A DNA stretch of 64,000 nt from Annona cherimola. Taxonomy: Eukaryota; Streptophyta; Magnoliopsida; Magnoliales; Annonaceae. The stretch is taken from positions 59,692,012 to 59,756,011 of the forward strand of contig CM059971.1 in NCBI GenBank assembly GCA_030490835.1, given 5' to 3'. The translations under genes and the position numbers were made by a program. Each line of letters begins with the position of its first letter. Position 1 is the stretch's first letter. The notes under the pieces were generated by a model. That model saw only the letters and a program-made list of their open reading frames with translations, was not told where the DNA came from and ran no database searches. This document shows positions 9,265-20,208 of this stretch, piece after piece.

Positions 9265-9500
9265 TGAATGCCTACTTTTGTGCCATCTCTTAGATTTCAA
9301 GTACCGTCATGAAAGAGAAGCCCGCACTGATCAATGTTTCAAATATATTGATCAGGCGTTTCATGAAAAAATGAATGGACTTCTCATTTATCTGCAATAT
9401 CTGAAACAAGCAAAAGAAGAGGCGAAACAAAGAAACAAGTTTGCGATAATTTTTTCATCCAAATTATTGGAGTCAGAAGAATACAATTCTGCAGTATAAA
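9265..9500 (+). pseudogene. Probable captured fragment of an unknown gene
   Basis: An open stretch reads FKYRHEREARTDQCFKYID, then AFHEKMNGLLIYLQYLKQ and a lysine/glutamate-rich tail, ending at TAA near 9499. The composition looks like a real helical protein, but I do not recognise the family. It directly follows the XTH-like piece and precedes noncoding right-arm sequence, so capture is the simplest explanation. Confidence 0.4.
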
Positions 9501-10264
9501 TTGTCAATATTCAGAAAAATATAATTTTGCAATGTTAAGGATCAAAATCTGCTGTGGGACAAGCCTCTCTTTAAACATTCTGGATTACAAGGTGAGAAAC
9601 ATGGAATAGATCTCCAGGCCCGCTGTCAGATGTGGCGTTAGAAATGCGTTAGAAATTGCCACCAATATGCACCTGGAAAAGAAATCATGTCATATGGTGC
9701 TTCTTCCACGGTTGCTATGGCACTCCCCAGTCCCCAATCTGCACGATGTTGCCAGATCATCACCAATCAATGATTGAATCCTAGGGCCCGTCTGCATGCA
9801 CCCTAAGTCTCATTTTCTCTTTCAATATCACCTTTCATGGAACAATCAGCCCTCTATTTAGTGGATGGCCTCAGCTTCAGTCCTTGGCACAGAGTGAGGA
9901 AAATCAGGAAAAACTGGCAGTCTGTTGATAACCAGAGACGCTTGATGTCATTTGATGTCTTGACGTTTGTCTTAAATTACCTCATTCAGTGAATTGGTTT
10001 TTCCACTTCATTGGTGTTAAACTACGATATCAAGGATTGAAAAGGTTTGAACCACCAATGTTGAATGAAATCAACAAAGCTATTCCAACAATCACAGCGA
10101 ACCTTTCAACTATACATGAGGGGCGGGTAGAAATCGGCCAAGGAGGAGGGATATCAGTTCTTCTAGAGCACTGACAGTTGCCGGAGAGTAATCAAGCTGA
10201 CGAGCTCCATGATTTGACACTGGAATCCTTCGAGAGAGGGAGAATGGTTGCTCGCGAAGAATCC
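9501..10264. other. MULE 1 right arm, unassigned, possibly captured noncoding sequence
   Basis: This stretch has no counterpart in element 2 and no convincing reading frame. Base composition is more balanced than in the flanking genome. The last 60 bases contain ccttcgagagagggagaatg, the subterminal motif also found near the right end of element 2. Confidence 0.45.
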
Positions 10265-10714
10265 TTCAAGAGAGGGAAGCCGGCGAAGATCTGGATGCCG
10301 TTGAGATAAGGAGAAAGAGGGCAGGCTAGATCTGGATGCCGGCGACAATGGCGTGAGAGAGAAAGGGCCGCCTAGAACTCCAATGCCGTGGGCAGCCGTC
10401 GACGGAAGGGGAAGAGAGCGAGCCGGCGAAGATCTGGAAGGGTGGCAGGGGGATCGCAGGCGGACTCCCTCGCGGGAAGTCAAAGCCGATTTGGGTCACC
10501 GCTGTCGACGTGCAACTGAGTTGGGAGAAATTGAATTATTCGGATGCAGTTTTCCGCCCTTTGCTGGAAGTCGCAGGGAGCTGGCAACAATTTCTCCATC
10601 GCACGGCTATCGTCACGTCCGCCGAATCCAACGGAGCAAGGGCCACGCGCTGCCCGCGTGCGGGAAGCGGACGGAGTAATGCGGACTCCGTCCGGCCGTA
10701 AAGAATCATATTCC
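10265..10714 (-). repeat. MULE 1 right terminal inverted repeat
   Basis: It is the inverted copy of 3610-4059. Its inner 240 bp are left-arm sequence in element 2, where the right end differs, so here the right end seems to have been overwritten with a copy of the left. Confidence 0.92.
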
Positions 10715-10723
10715 AATATAATG

Positions 10724-12497
10724 AACATTGTACTTTTTTATATATATATAAAAAAAAAGGGAGAGGAGCAGTTTGATGTATAGAAAAAAGAGCGATCATA
10801 AGGAGAGGAGTACGCATGTATAACCTTTCAGTCCTCAATAATATATATATATACATTTTTTTTTTTTTACACGATGATGTCGTTAAAAAATAAAATAATA
10901 ACAATTATAAAGCAAATGATCGGTATGTATATAACAGAATATTTTCACTGCGTTTATTTATTTATTTATTATTACTATAGATTAAACCTAGAATCTAATA
11001 GCTTACATATGTCTATTTTATAGCTAGGGAATACGTTGTTAATAATTATAAATTGAAGAATTGGAATGGATAGACTAATAGAAGCTGTAATCGAATTGGA
11101 ACTTACAGAAACATTAATTCAATAACTAGTAGTTCAGCCGTGATGATTAGGGATTTGTATCTCATCTCCGTGTGATAGTTTCAAATCATAGTAACATTAG
11201 TTTTATTTGCTTTATACAAATAAATATAAAAAAGGCGTTAAAAATGTGTAATGACAGTAATTAAAATAATGGTACTAATATAATGTACTAGTGAGTCAAG
11301 AAAGATATGTGTTATATTTAGGTTTTTAATACAAATTTTAAGTATATATTATGTAATAAGTTGAATTAGATTTTAAAAATTAAAATTGACAGATAATACA
11401 TAGTACAACCCCAAGCCCTAGGAACTAATGTTCCTATTTTAATTATAGGAAGTAGAGAACGAAAAGAACCCTAACGAAAAATTTTATTGAACAAATCACT
11501 GTGAAAAGGTAAATAGGTAAGGCTTTTAATTTTCCAAACCATATTCTGTAACTTTTCAATGATTTTATGAATTTTTATAGATATTTGTGGATGTATAATA
11601 TTTGATTAACCCATGCACTTTGAAATATAATTTTTTTAAGGTATTTTATGACGACATGCATATTTTTCTTCCAATAATTATGACATATGGTGTGAATGTT
11701 ATGCATTAAGTAACTTTGTGAGGGTTAAAATAGAATGTAAGGTTTCTAAGGAAATTAACTTCAGTCACCTAAACAAGAAGTCCTATAGATGCCAGGGGTA
11801 TTTCAAGTAACCCTAAAGTATTATTATGATTTATGTAATATACTGACAAATGTATAAATTTATTAAAAAATTCTAAAATTTACTTTTATGCGCTTACTTT
11901 CTAAGTAATATATTTATACTTTTGTGAAAATTTAAAATTTAATGATATAGGCTCTAGAAAATGAAGTAAGCCCGATGCAGGCTCTAGAAAACAAAGTAAG
12001 CCCAAGAAGTATGTTCATTATTTAGTTTCTTGAATGCTTTAATTAGTTTGTAACTAGGAAGTAACTTCTAATATTTTGAATAGTGAACATGAATGCATAC
12101 TAAAAACTTAGTTTATTTTTGAAAAATTAGGATGAAATTTTATAATTTATCATAATTTGATTTCAGAAGTAAGATAATTCTCGTAGTACTCAGTGTTTCT
12201 AGATTCCACATATTTATTGTGAAAATTCTTGTAATAATTACTTTAGATTTATTAACACGTGTGTGATTGTGTTGACGGAATAATTATATTCGTGTACTAA
12301 GCTATTTTTTGTGATTGGACTCGTGAATTTCGTACAAAAAATTTCTGTTTTAGAACAACCTTTGAAGTTTCATGAAATTGGTTTTGCCAGAAATATCAAT
12401 AGTTTCCTCAACACTATTTAAAATTTTTGGACAATCCAGCCAAACAAAAAGCTGATAGGATTTTTTTAAAATGTAAATTTTAGTATATTTAATTCAT
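10724..12497. other. AT-rich intergenic sequence
   Basis: Long A/T runs and an AT dinucleotide stretch near 10740. A short direct repeat containing taggctctagaaaa and aaagtaagcc lies near 11950 and 11980. No gene is supported. Confidence 0.5.
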
Positions 12498-12506
12498 ATA
12501 TTAATT

Positions 12507-12905
12507 AAGAAGTGATCCTATTAGCCCGGACTAAGCAAACGTTCTACTTACCTCTCCTCAAAAAACTTATTTCGAACAATTATTTTTTATTTTTTCTTCA
12601 TACACTTGTTTTTCTAAATATATCTAACATAAAAATCAAATTTTACCATTTTTAAATATGTTTATTTATTTTTTTGAGATTTTTAAACATTTATGTATAT
12701 ATATGTATTTAAAATACCCTTATTTAAAAAAACTAAAAAAAATATATACGCATACTCAAAAATGGTAAAACTTAGCTTATATATTAAATACACTTAGATA
12801 AATAAGTATGTGAAAAAAAAACAAAAAAAAGTTATTGTAAATAGGTTTTTTCGAGGTGGACTAAGTGAAACATTTACTTAACCCGGGCTAATAAAATTAT
12901 TCTTC
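12507..12905. mobile_element. MULE-type MITE, 399 bp
   Basis: Inverted ends (agtgatcctattagcccgg on the left, cccgggctaataaaattatt on the right) fold over an AT-rich palindromic interior. Flanks are atattaatt at 12498-12506 and atattaaat at 12906-12914, an 8-of-9 match and so a 9-bp TSD. Length and sequence match 57301-57699. Confidence 0.75.
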
Positions 12906-12914
12906 ATATTAAAT

Positions 12915-13867
12915 TTCATAACTATGCGCATATATATTTTCTAAATTTAAAAATCAACTATTTTGAAGATAAAATTACTTTAAAAGTTTTACTTCTATGA
13001 AATATTTTTTCGTACATAACTCCATCCATTTTTATATCATTGATGATTGGAGGGTAATCTATTTAATTTATTATATTTAACAACATTTATATTGTTTTGA
13101 AAATCTTTTTATTTTTTAATATTGTTGTTCATGGGACTATTTATAAATAATCAATATAAGAAAATGCGTAATATTAAATATCAATTCTAAAATTATATTA
13201 AATATCAATTTTAAAATTATATTTTCAACCTCTAAATTGTCTAAAATATCATTAGTGATAAGTAGATATTTTTCTATGTATTTTATATTATTCTACCTTT
13301 TTCAATTATTAAAAGTTATATTTATATAAAGGTTTTATGTCAAAACCTTCTTTTAATGATTTGGAAAAGTTTTGTGAATTTATTAAAAAATTATTACAAA
13401 GTCCCAAGGTTATTTGATGGACCCTTTTGCATTTCTCAGGGTCCGCATGCGCATTAAATTCCATACGCTTCTGGAGCGCTGCAAATCGTACTCCACCTTC
13501 TCCCCGAAGCTACGGTCGTGGCGGCCTTCAGCACCACTCACCGGCGTGGGATCCATTCCACAAGCCCATCTCCAAGATCTAAAAGCAGTCACGATTGAAA
13601 GCAAGCCTCCATCCAGCATGGGGTTAAACTGTCAAGTAGCAGCAGCAAACACCAGCATCGTCACGACCCTCCAATCATGACCGTCTGCCAGCAATTAATT
13701 GTCCTATGGCCAGCCATCAACGGTTCAGCAGCAATCATGGCCAGTGTTTTAAAACTGGACCCGACCGGCCAACGGGATGGTCGAACCATGAACCAGGAAT
13801 TACGGGTTTTTTTAAGATTTTGCGAAGATATGAAAAGTGGTCGAACAGAGATAACGCAAATAAAATA
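12915..13867. other. Intergenic sequence with a GC-richer island
   Basis: About 13400-13730 is richer in GC than its neighbours and has short open frames on both strands, none recognised. At 13741 the sequence cagtgttttaaaactggacc followed by gaccggcc resembles a terminus of CCGG-rich non-autonomous DNA elements; no partner end was found. Confidence 0.35.
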
Positions 13868-14146
13868 AATGTTTGGTTAGGCGTAAAAATTTTCAGCCAA
13901 AAGTTTTCAATAAAAACTTTCACCCTTTATAGCTATTTATTTTTAATTATTTTTTTATTTTTTATATAATCTAACTTTACTTTTCAATCATTTCTACACA
14001 ATTACTAATTCAATTAATATATTTATTTTAACTTTATTTTCTTTACATTTTATCGTTATCCTTATCGAATTACATAATTTTCTATTAATTTAACAACTTT
14101 TACATTAAAAATTTTCCTTCAAAAATTTTTATTAACAACCAAACAC
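13868..14146. mobile_element. Diverged Harbinger-like MITE
   Basis: The family order is recognisable: AATGTTTGGTTAGG, actttcaccctttatagcta, the acttttcaatcatttctaca core, then ACCAAACACC. Ends are mutated and no clear TSD was found. Confidence 0.55.
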
Positions 14147-14427
14147 CTTTACAAAATATCTTGAGAAGCTGACAATGCTACCTTTACTCTGCATTGTTCC
14201 TTTCCTTTGCTTCAACGAATATACACCAGGCAATAGAAATGAAGCCAAGGTCACAGCAATGAATTCTCTTTTCTAAAAACCACATTAAATATTGAATTCT
14301 AGCATTTAGTATATGAAATAATTTTCTTCAATTCATATTTTTATTACATATATTTTATTGTATGTTTGTAAAATATGATAGTATATAATTGTCTAGTACT
14401 TTGAATAAATTTAAAAGAGGGGCAATT

Positions 14428-14795
14428 TTGTTAGGCTGGGCTAACTAAGGCCTTAATTAGCTCGGCCAAAAAAACATATTTTTTATTTTTTATTTTTTAT
14501 AAATATGTAAATTTAGATGTGTTTAACCTATAAATCAAGTTTTACGATTTTTTAAATACTTTTAAGTATTTTTTAATTTTTAAACATAGTGACATTTTCA
14601 TAATTTTTTAACTTGGAAACTACGAAAAATGCCATTGTGTTTAACAATTTAAAAAAATACTTAAAAGCATCCAAAATGATAAATCCTGGTTTATAGGTTA
14701 AATACACCTAGCTCTACATATTTATAAAAAATATATATATATTTTTTTGGCCTAATGCATGGAGGCAGCCATGCACCAGCCGAACACCCCTCAAT
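14428..14795. repeat. Fold-back element
   Basis: Two arms pair across about 14505-14735: tgtttaacctataaatcaag near 14520 against ggtttataggttaaatacac near 14690, with acgattttttaaatactttt opposite a matching block. Ends near ggctgggctaa and gcaccagcc are approximate. It is probably a non-autonomous DNA element. Confidence 0.45.
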
Positions 14796-15054
14796 TTAAA
14801 ATAATTTGTAAAATTAGTAGCTTATAGTTACTTAAAATTAGTGCCATAGTTGGAATCAGTTTAAACCAACAACTGAATTGATTAGAGCTTAACTAAATAT
14901 AAAGGGTGTATTTAGAAAATGATAAAACTTTGGGTTATCATTCAGTGTACTAGTGTACTTTCGAATCTATTTAAATTAACGATTGAATTGATTACAGTTG
15001 AACCAAACATAAAGGGTGTGCTTGGAAAATGATAAAATTTTATGTCATTATTTA

Positions 15055-15383
15055 GTGCACTAGAGTCAATTGAGCTTCAATGCACTTGAATGGAAAAAAT
15101 TATTTATTTTTTTTGAAAATTTTATATAAAACTATTAATCTAAATGTATTTAATATATTAAGTTTTATCTTTTTAGACATGTAGATATTTTTGTGAATTT
15201 TTTAAAAATAAGGATATTTTAGACACCTTATTTTTTAAAAATTCAAAAAATATATACAAATCTCCAAAAAGATAAAATTTAATAAATATATTAAATACAA
15301 TTAGATTAACAGTCTTATAAAAATTTTCAAAAAATAAAAAGAATTGAACTTTTACTTCAAGTTGCTAAGAAACTCAGGTGCAC
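15055..15383. repeat. Fold-back element with GTGCAC ends
   Basis: It starts gtgcactagagtc and ends actcaggtgcac. The interior folds on itself around 15180-15260 with ttttatctttttagacatg opposite ctccaaaaagataaaattt. No convincing TSD was seen. Confidence 0.45.
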
Positions 15384-15394
15384 TTAGATGCATG

Positions 15395-15680
15395 AAATCA
15401 AAATTTTAAAATTTTTCTACAAAACATTTTTAAGGTAAAAGTTTTTTTAAAATAGAAAAATGATGTAATGTGATATAAGTAGTGATGAGGAATAAAAAAA
15501 AAAAAAATTAAAATAATTAGATTAGTTGTATTAGTAGTTATATAGAAAAGATTGAAAATTAAAGTAATTCAATAAGAAATGTACAGAAATAATTTAAAAA
15601 TATAATAATTGTGTAGAGTAAAAAGTTTAAAATTGAAAAATTTTAATTTCAAAAGTTTTGGCGTAAATAAAATGAGTTCG
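15395..15680. mobile_element. Degenerate Harbinger-like MITE
   Basis: The core atgatgtaatgtgatataag followed by gtagtgatgaggaataaa, and the block agaaaagattgaaaatta, belong to the family. Both termini are lost. Confidence 0.4.
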
Positions 15681-16078
15681 ATTTTTAAAATATTGATCAT
15701 GAAAGTGGGCCACAACGAAATGGCATACTCGTCGTTCTCTACGATCTGCAGAAAAATCCAGTCATCCTGGTCATTAATGCAGATCACAGAGCCCATCAGC
15801 AGCGGCTACCAGCAGGTGCGTTCGTGGCAGACCACTCAGCCAATATGTCAGCAACACAGGAGAGCCGTCTCCTCCGGCCACGATTTCTTCGATCAAGAAA
15901 TCGCAGCAACGTGTGGCCCACAATATTAGATCCTGGCCGTTCAAAACAGTAATTTCTGTCGTTCTCTCCATCGAGTTGGCGACGGCAACAAATCAAGGTT
16001 GACTTGGCAGCAAATTCCAAGCATGAACTGCAGATCTCTATCATCCACCGTTGGTAGCAACCGTGCCTAATCCCAGCC
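15681..16078. other. GC-richer unassigned sequence
   Basis: Overlapping open frames exist on both strands, none with recognisable motifs. It could be a relic of a captured gene piece, but nothing beyond composition supports that. Confidence 0.3.
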
Positions 16079-16236
16079 AATGTTGTAAAAGCCAGATCAG
16101 ACCAGCCAGTTCAACCAGGAACCGGTCACTTGGCCGGCCCTATTCATCCTGGTTAACGGGTGGGAGAAATAAACCAGTGCAAACCGGTTTAATCGGATTT
16201 GTTTCCGGTTTCTTACTCGCCCGATCCAACATCTAA

Positions 16237-16518
16237 GGGTGTGTTTGACAATTAATAAAAAATGTCAAGTTAAAACTTTTCAATCTAAAACTTTTCACTC
16301 TCCACAACTATCATACTTTTTAATTATTTTTTCACATTTTCCTATACAATTATCCTACTTTTCAATTATTTCTACATAACTATTCATATAACTAACCTAT
16401 CTATTTTAACTTTATCCTCTTTACTACTCATCATTACTCCTACCGTATCACATTATTTGATAATTTTTACTTTTCAAAATTTTTCGTCAAAAATTTTATT
16501 GGTTACCAAACAAAACCT
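16237..16518. mobile_element. Harbinger-like MITE
   Basis: Left end GGGTGTGTTTGACAATTAA, right end ACCAAACAAAACCT, with TAA at 16234-16236 and 16519-16521. The core is acttttcactctccacaact and onward. Confidence 0.7.
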
Positions 16519-16539
16519 TAAAACTCTTCCCTCGTAGAA

Positions 16540-17020
16540 TTTTCGTTCCAGCGACCAAAAGCTCCGAATCGTCCCGCTCCTCTTTTTTTTTTTTTTTTTT
16601 TCCTTCCAGCAAAAATTCTTCTGCCATTTGCTTTCGTTTTTCGGCCATTGGAATTGTCATTTCCCTTTTTGCTTGACAACGCGTCTTGCTTCTTTGATTG
16701 ATTTTTTCGATGTCGATGCCGGACAGTGAAGCTGCATTGCCACTCGGTAGAGTTCCCATTTGATGTCCCCAGCTGTCTAGCGCGTCTTCTTCTTCAATAG
16801 CACTACAACACGCAAATGACAGAAGAAGCAGTAGTGACATCTTCTTCTTCGGTGCCTCTAATCATTGATTCGTTGTTGGTGATGCTCAATCGCATACGCA
16901 CTTTCCCCATGCCCCTTGCTTCCGAATTGCCTGGCCCCATATCCGCAATCCAATTCGCCGGGCATGCATCACTGCATCTTGCTTGAATTTGGACATTGCA
17001 TCCGCTACCCACGACCTTTT
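16540..17020 (-). other. Open minus-strand sequence of unknown origin
   Basis: Two minus-strand frames (about 16496-16840 and 16803-17020) include a lysine-rich run and stretches such as SAIEEEDALDSWGHQMG and VQIQARCSDACPANW. Composition differs from the AT-rich MITEs on both sides. No family was recognised and no splice sites were established. It lies inside the candidate element at 16080-18593, so capture is possible. Confidence 0.3.
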
Positions 17021-17294
17021 CTACGAAGTTTGTTTTATGTGACAAGTTTTGACGACAACTTTTGATGATAAGTTTTGTAAAGCTGAAGTTGTCAAATGAT
17101 GTGATATAATAAGGGTAATGATGAGAAGTAAAGAGAATAAAGTTAAAATAGACAGGATAGTTGTATGGATAATTGTTTAGAAAATAATTGAAAAGTATGA
17201 TAGTTATATAGAAAAGTGTGAAAAAATGATTAAAAAATATAATAGTCATGGACAGTGAAAAGTTTTATAATGACAAGTTTTAACTTGACATTTT

Positions 17295-17871
17295 GGGTGT
17301 GTTTGGCAATAAGAAAAAAATGTCAACCTAAAACTTTTCAATCTAAAACTTTTCACTCTCCATAATTATCATATTTTTTAATCATTTTTTCACATTTTCC
17401 TATACAACTACCCTACTTTTCAATCATTTCTACACAACTACCCATACAATTAACCTATATATTTTAACTTTATCATCTTTACTCTTCATCATTACCCCTA
17501 TCATATCACATAATTTGACAACTTTTACTCTCCAAAACTTTTCATCAAGGGTGTGTTTGGTAATGAATAAAACTTTTGATGCAAACTTTTAGAGAGTAAA
17601 AGTTGTCAAGTGATGTGATATGATAAGGGTAATGATGAGTAGTAAAGAGGATAAAGTTAAAATAGATAGGTTAGTTGTGTGGATAGTTGTGTGGATAGTT
17701 GTGTAGAAATGATTGAAAAGTAGGGTAGTTGTATAGGAAAATGTGAAAAAATGATTAAAAAATATGATAGTTATGGAGTGTGAAAAGTTTTAGATTGAAA
17801 AGTTTTCAGTTGACGTTTTTTATGGATTGCCAAACGCACCCCAAAAGTTTTATCCATTCCCAAACACACCA
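17295..17871. mobile_element. Harbinger-like MITE B, inside A
   Basis: It begins GGGTGTGTTTGGCAATAAG and ends CCCAAACACACCA. TTT flanks both sides (17292-17294, 17872-17874). It is interrupted by C at 17549-17841. Confidence 0.75.
17549..17841. mobile_element. Harbinger-like MITE C, inside B
   Basis: Ends are GGGTGTGTTTGGTAATG and GCCAAACGCACCC. The duplication CAA lies at 17546-17548 and 17842-17844. Removing C restores ttcatcaaaagttttatcc in B, the reverse complement of the aaaacttttgatg target used in two other nests. Confidence 0.82.
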
Positions 17872-17899
17872 TTTTTATCAATTGTCTAACACACCTTTA

Positions 17900-18490
17900 A
17901 TATCTCCGGTGCCCGATGAGGTTCCAGTGCAATTGTTGTGAAGACTTGAACTGAGAAGGTCTGTATCTCCCTCTAGTGAATGAAGCTTGATTTTTTTTTT
18001 TAAATTTCGTTGTCTTGTGTTTGTGTTGTTGTCAGGTGGGGTCTCAAGGGTTCTCGTGGGTATTTTCATTTGATGTTGGATCTGAAAGAAATTGTTTTGA
18101 CTTCGTTTTGGAAATATGGTTGGAAGGCCCCGTGTAAATTATTGGAAATATATTGCAATTTGCAGCTATTATAGCTAATTTGCATTTTTCAATGGAAATA
18201 TATTGCAATTTGCAACTATTACTGGAAACTTGATTAATCCGTATGAAATTAACTATAATATGTGTAAATTAATTTTTGTAGTTTTGAAAAATATTATCTA
18301 GTCAACTTATTGCTGCCACCGGTTTAAAGATCAATTAAAGCAATAATAGAATATTTGTAAAGACAAGATCAACAATATGAAGCTAAGTACATCATTTTCT
18401 TACTTCTAGAATTATGATTATAATTTCATTATTGCATTGCTTTTTACATGTGAAATTTAAAGCTTTATCCTATCAATTCATATGCATCTT
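17900..18490. other. AT-rich sequence without a gene
   Basis: A block aatggaaatatattgcaatt recurs near 18143 and 18192. No reading frame is supported. Confidence 0.45.
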
Positions 18491-18858
18491 ACATAAATTA
18501 TTAATACACCGATTCAATTCGGTTTTCAAAAACAGTTAAACTTTGACCGGTTAATTAACCGGATCGGTTCTAATCCCGACTCCAAAACAACAGGAATCCG
18601 CAGCAGAGTCGTGGGCAACACGGGCAAAGCAATTTTAGCAGTTTCCGGACCTTCAAAGCAATTGCGGATGACGTGGCAACGTGCTAAGGGTGGCGTCCAA
18701 AAATTCAGTGTTGCTCCTGACGCCGTGTTTGTTTTTTTAATTGGTGTATTTATACTGTGACTACTTGATATTAGAATTAAGAATCTTTACAGCCCTTAAT
18801 CTACAGAGGTATTTTTTCTACACTTGCATACTCCCAGAAGACAAACCATGCCACACAG

Positions 18859-20051
18859 TAGGGGTGTAAATCGGGTCGGGTTGACTCGGGTTGGGACAAA
18901 TACAATCCTAACCCACCTTGTAAAATCTCAACCCAACCCTACTTTTCACACCTTAACCCAACCTTATTTCAACCTACCTCAAATCGGTTCGGTTCGGGTT
19001 AGAAATCGGGCTAATAGATTACACATATTATCAATGTTAGTTAAGCTTTTATTCACCCAAATTTCTAAAATAACAAAAAATCAATGATAATTATAAAAAA
19101 ATAAGTACTAAAAAGTTCTACGTAACTCAAAAGTGGAGGATAAGTTTTTGTAATTGATTTATTTTTTCGTTTTTGTTTTCTTTGAGCAATTGATGTCCCC
19201 TGTAAGTCAAAAAGTGAAAGCCAAGTAAAAGTATCACAGTAAATTATGCAAAATGAAAAAACGAATATCATAGTATTACTTACATTCTTAGTTGGCTTCC
19301 AATCAAAGCTACAAACATCTCAAATTCCCAATTGACCTGTTCGTTATTTCAAATCACCAATGAAAGCGAACATCTAAACAACCTATTTACAATGCAATAT
19401 AGGGTATGTTTGGCAATTGAAAGAAAAAATCAATTAAAACTTTTCAATCTAAAACTTTTCTCTCTCTACAATTATCATATTTTTAACTATCATATTTTTT
19501 AATTATTTTTCACATTTTCCTATACAACTAACCTACTTTTCGATCATTTATATACAACTATCCACACAACTAACCTATCTATTTTAACTTTATTCTCTTT
19601 ATTACTCATCATTACCCCTATCATATCACATCAGTTGATAACTTTTACTTTCCAAAACTTTTCATTAAAAGTTTTATTCATTACCAAACACACTCATAAC
19701 CAAATAATCCAAACATAATTTCACAACTAATTAAACAAATATATTTCCAAACCAAATAAATTCAAACAACATTTCACAACCAAATTGTCAAACATATTTT
19801 CAAACTCCACACAATTTTATTTAAATATCCAAACAATATGAATGAAATACACTCTCATAAACATATCCAAATACATATATTTTATGAAGCGGGTTGATTC
19901 GGGTCGGGTCAACCGACCCCCTAACCCGGCTCAAATCGATTTTGAAAATCGGGTCGGGTTGAACCCGATTTCAAAAACCGAATTTTTAAAATATCAACCC
20001 AACCATGGTACAAATCGGTCCGGGTTGAACCCGACCCTATTTACACCCCAA
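18859..20051. mobile_element. Non-autonomous hAT-like element, 1193 bp
   Basis: It begins TAGGGGTGTAAATCGGG and ends CCCTATTTACACCCCAA. The exact 8-bp repeat CCACACAG lies at 18851-18858 and 20052-20059, the duplication size typical of hAT. Both subterminal regions are packed with CGGGTCGGGTT-type motifs. There is no transposase inside; a MITE at 19402-19695 interrupts it. Confidence 0.82.
19402..19695. mobile_element. Harbinger-like MITE inside the hAT-like element
   Basis: Ends GGGTATGTTTGGCAATTG and ACCAAACACACTC, with ATA at 19399-19401 and 19696-19698. Length 294 bp. Confidence 0.78.
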
Positions 20052-20208
20052 CCACACAGCCACTTGTGGGACCCCAAGCTTGGACCAGCGACCTGCCTAA
20101 AATGAGGCAGTGATGCTGACAACGATGCTGGCGATGCAGCGCATCAATCTCAGTGGTTCTGTTCAACTTTGGTTATGTTTCCATTCGTTCACTAGATTAG
20201 TTGTTTTA

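Larger units (their letters stand above)
3610..10714 (+). mobile_element. MULE element 1, complete, with FAR1-type transposase, GRF gene and captured gene pieces
   Basis: The 7105-bp element is bounded by an exact 9-bp direct repeat, AATATAATG, at 3601-3609 and 10715-10723. It starts GGAATATGATTCTTTACGG and ends with the inverse. Its TIRs are about 450 bp. Inside, in order, are a CT-rich leader with a likely 5'UTR intron, an intact transposase gene, an intact GRF zinc-finger gene, and a right arm holding pieces of unrelated plant genes. A 9-bp TSD and long TIRs are hallmarks of the Mutator superfamily. With intact genes and near-identical ends it is a candidate autonomous or recently active copy; activity is inferred, not shown. 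Confidence 0.93.
17025..17896. mobile_element. Harbinger-like MITE A, outer copy of a second three-deep nest
   Basis: The left part runs from about 17025 through the family core to ttgacatttt. The right part, atttttatcaattgtctaac then acacc, resumes at 17872. The left terminus is degenerate. Confidence 0.6.
16080..18593. mobile_element. Candidate non-autonomous DNA element, about 2.5 kb, holding several MITEs
   Basis: The left end caatgttgtaaaagccagat, followed by CCGG-rich subterminal sequence, and the right end ccaaaacaacagg, preceded by ttaaccggatcgg, look like related inverted termini. The flanks aatcccagc at about 16071 and aatccgcagc at about 18594 could be an imperfect 9-10-bp TSD. 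MITEs lie inside at 16237 and at about 17025-17896. An open minus-strand region at 16540-17020 may be cargo. Superfamily (hAT or MULE) is undecided. Confidence 0.4.
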
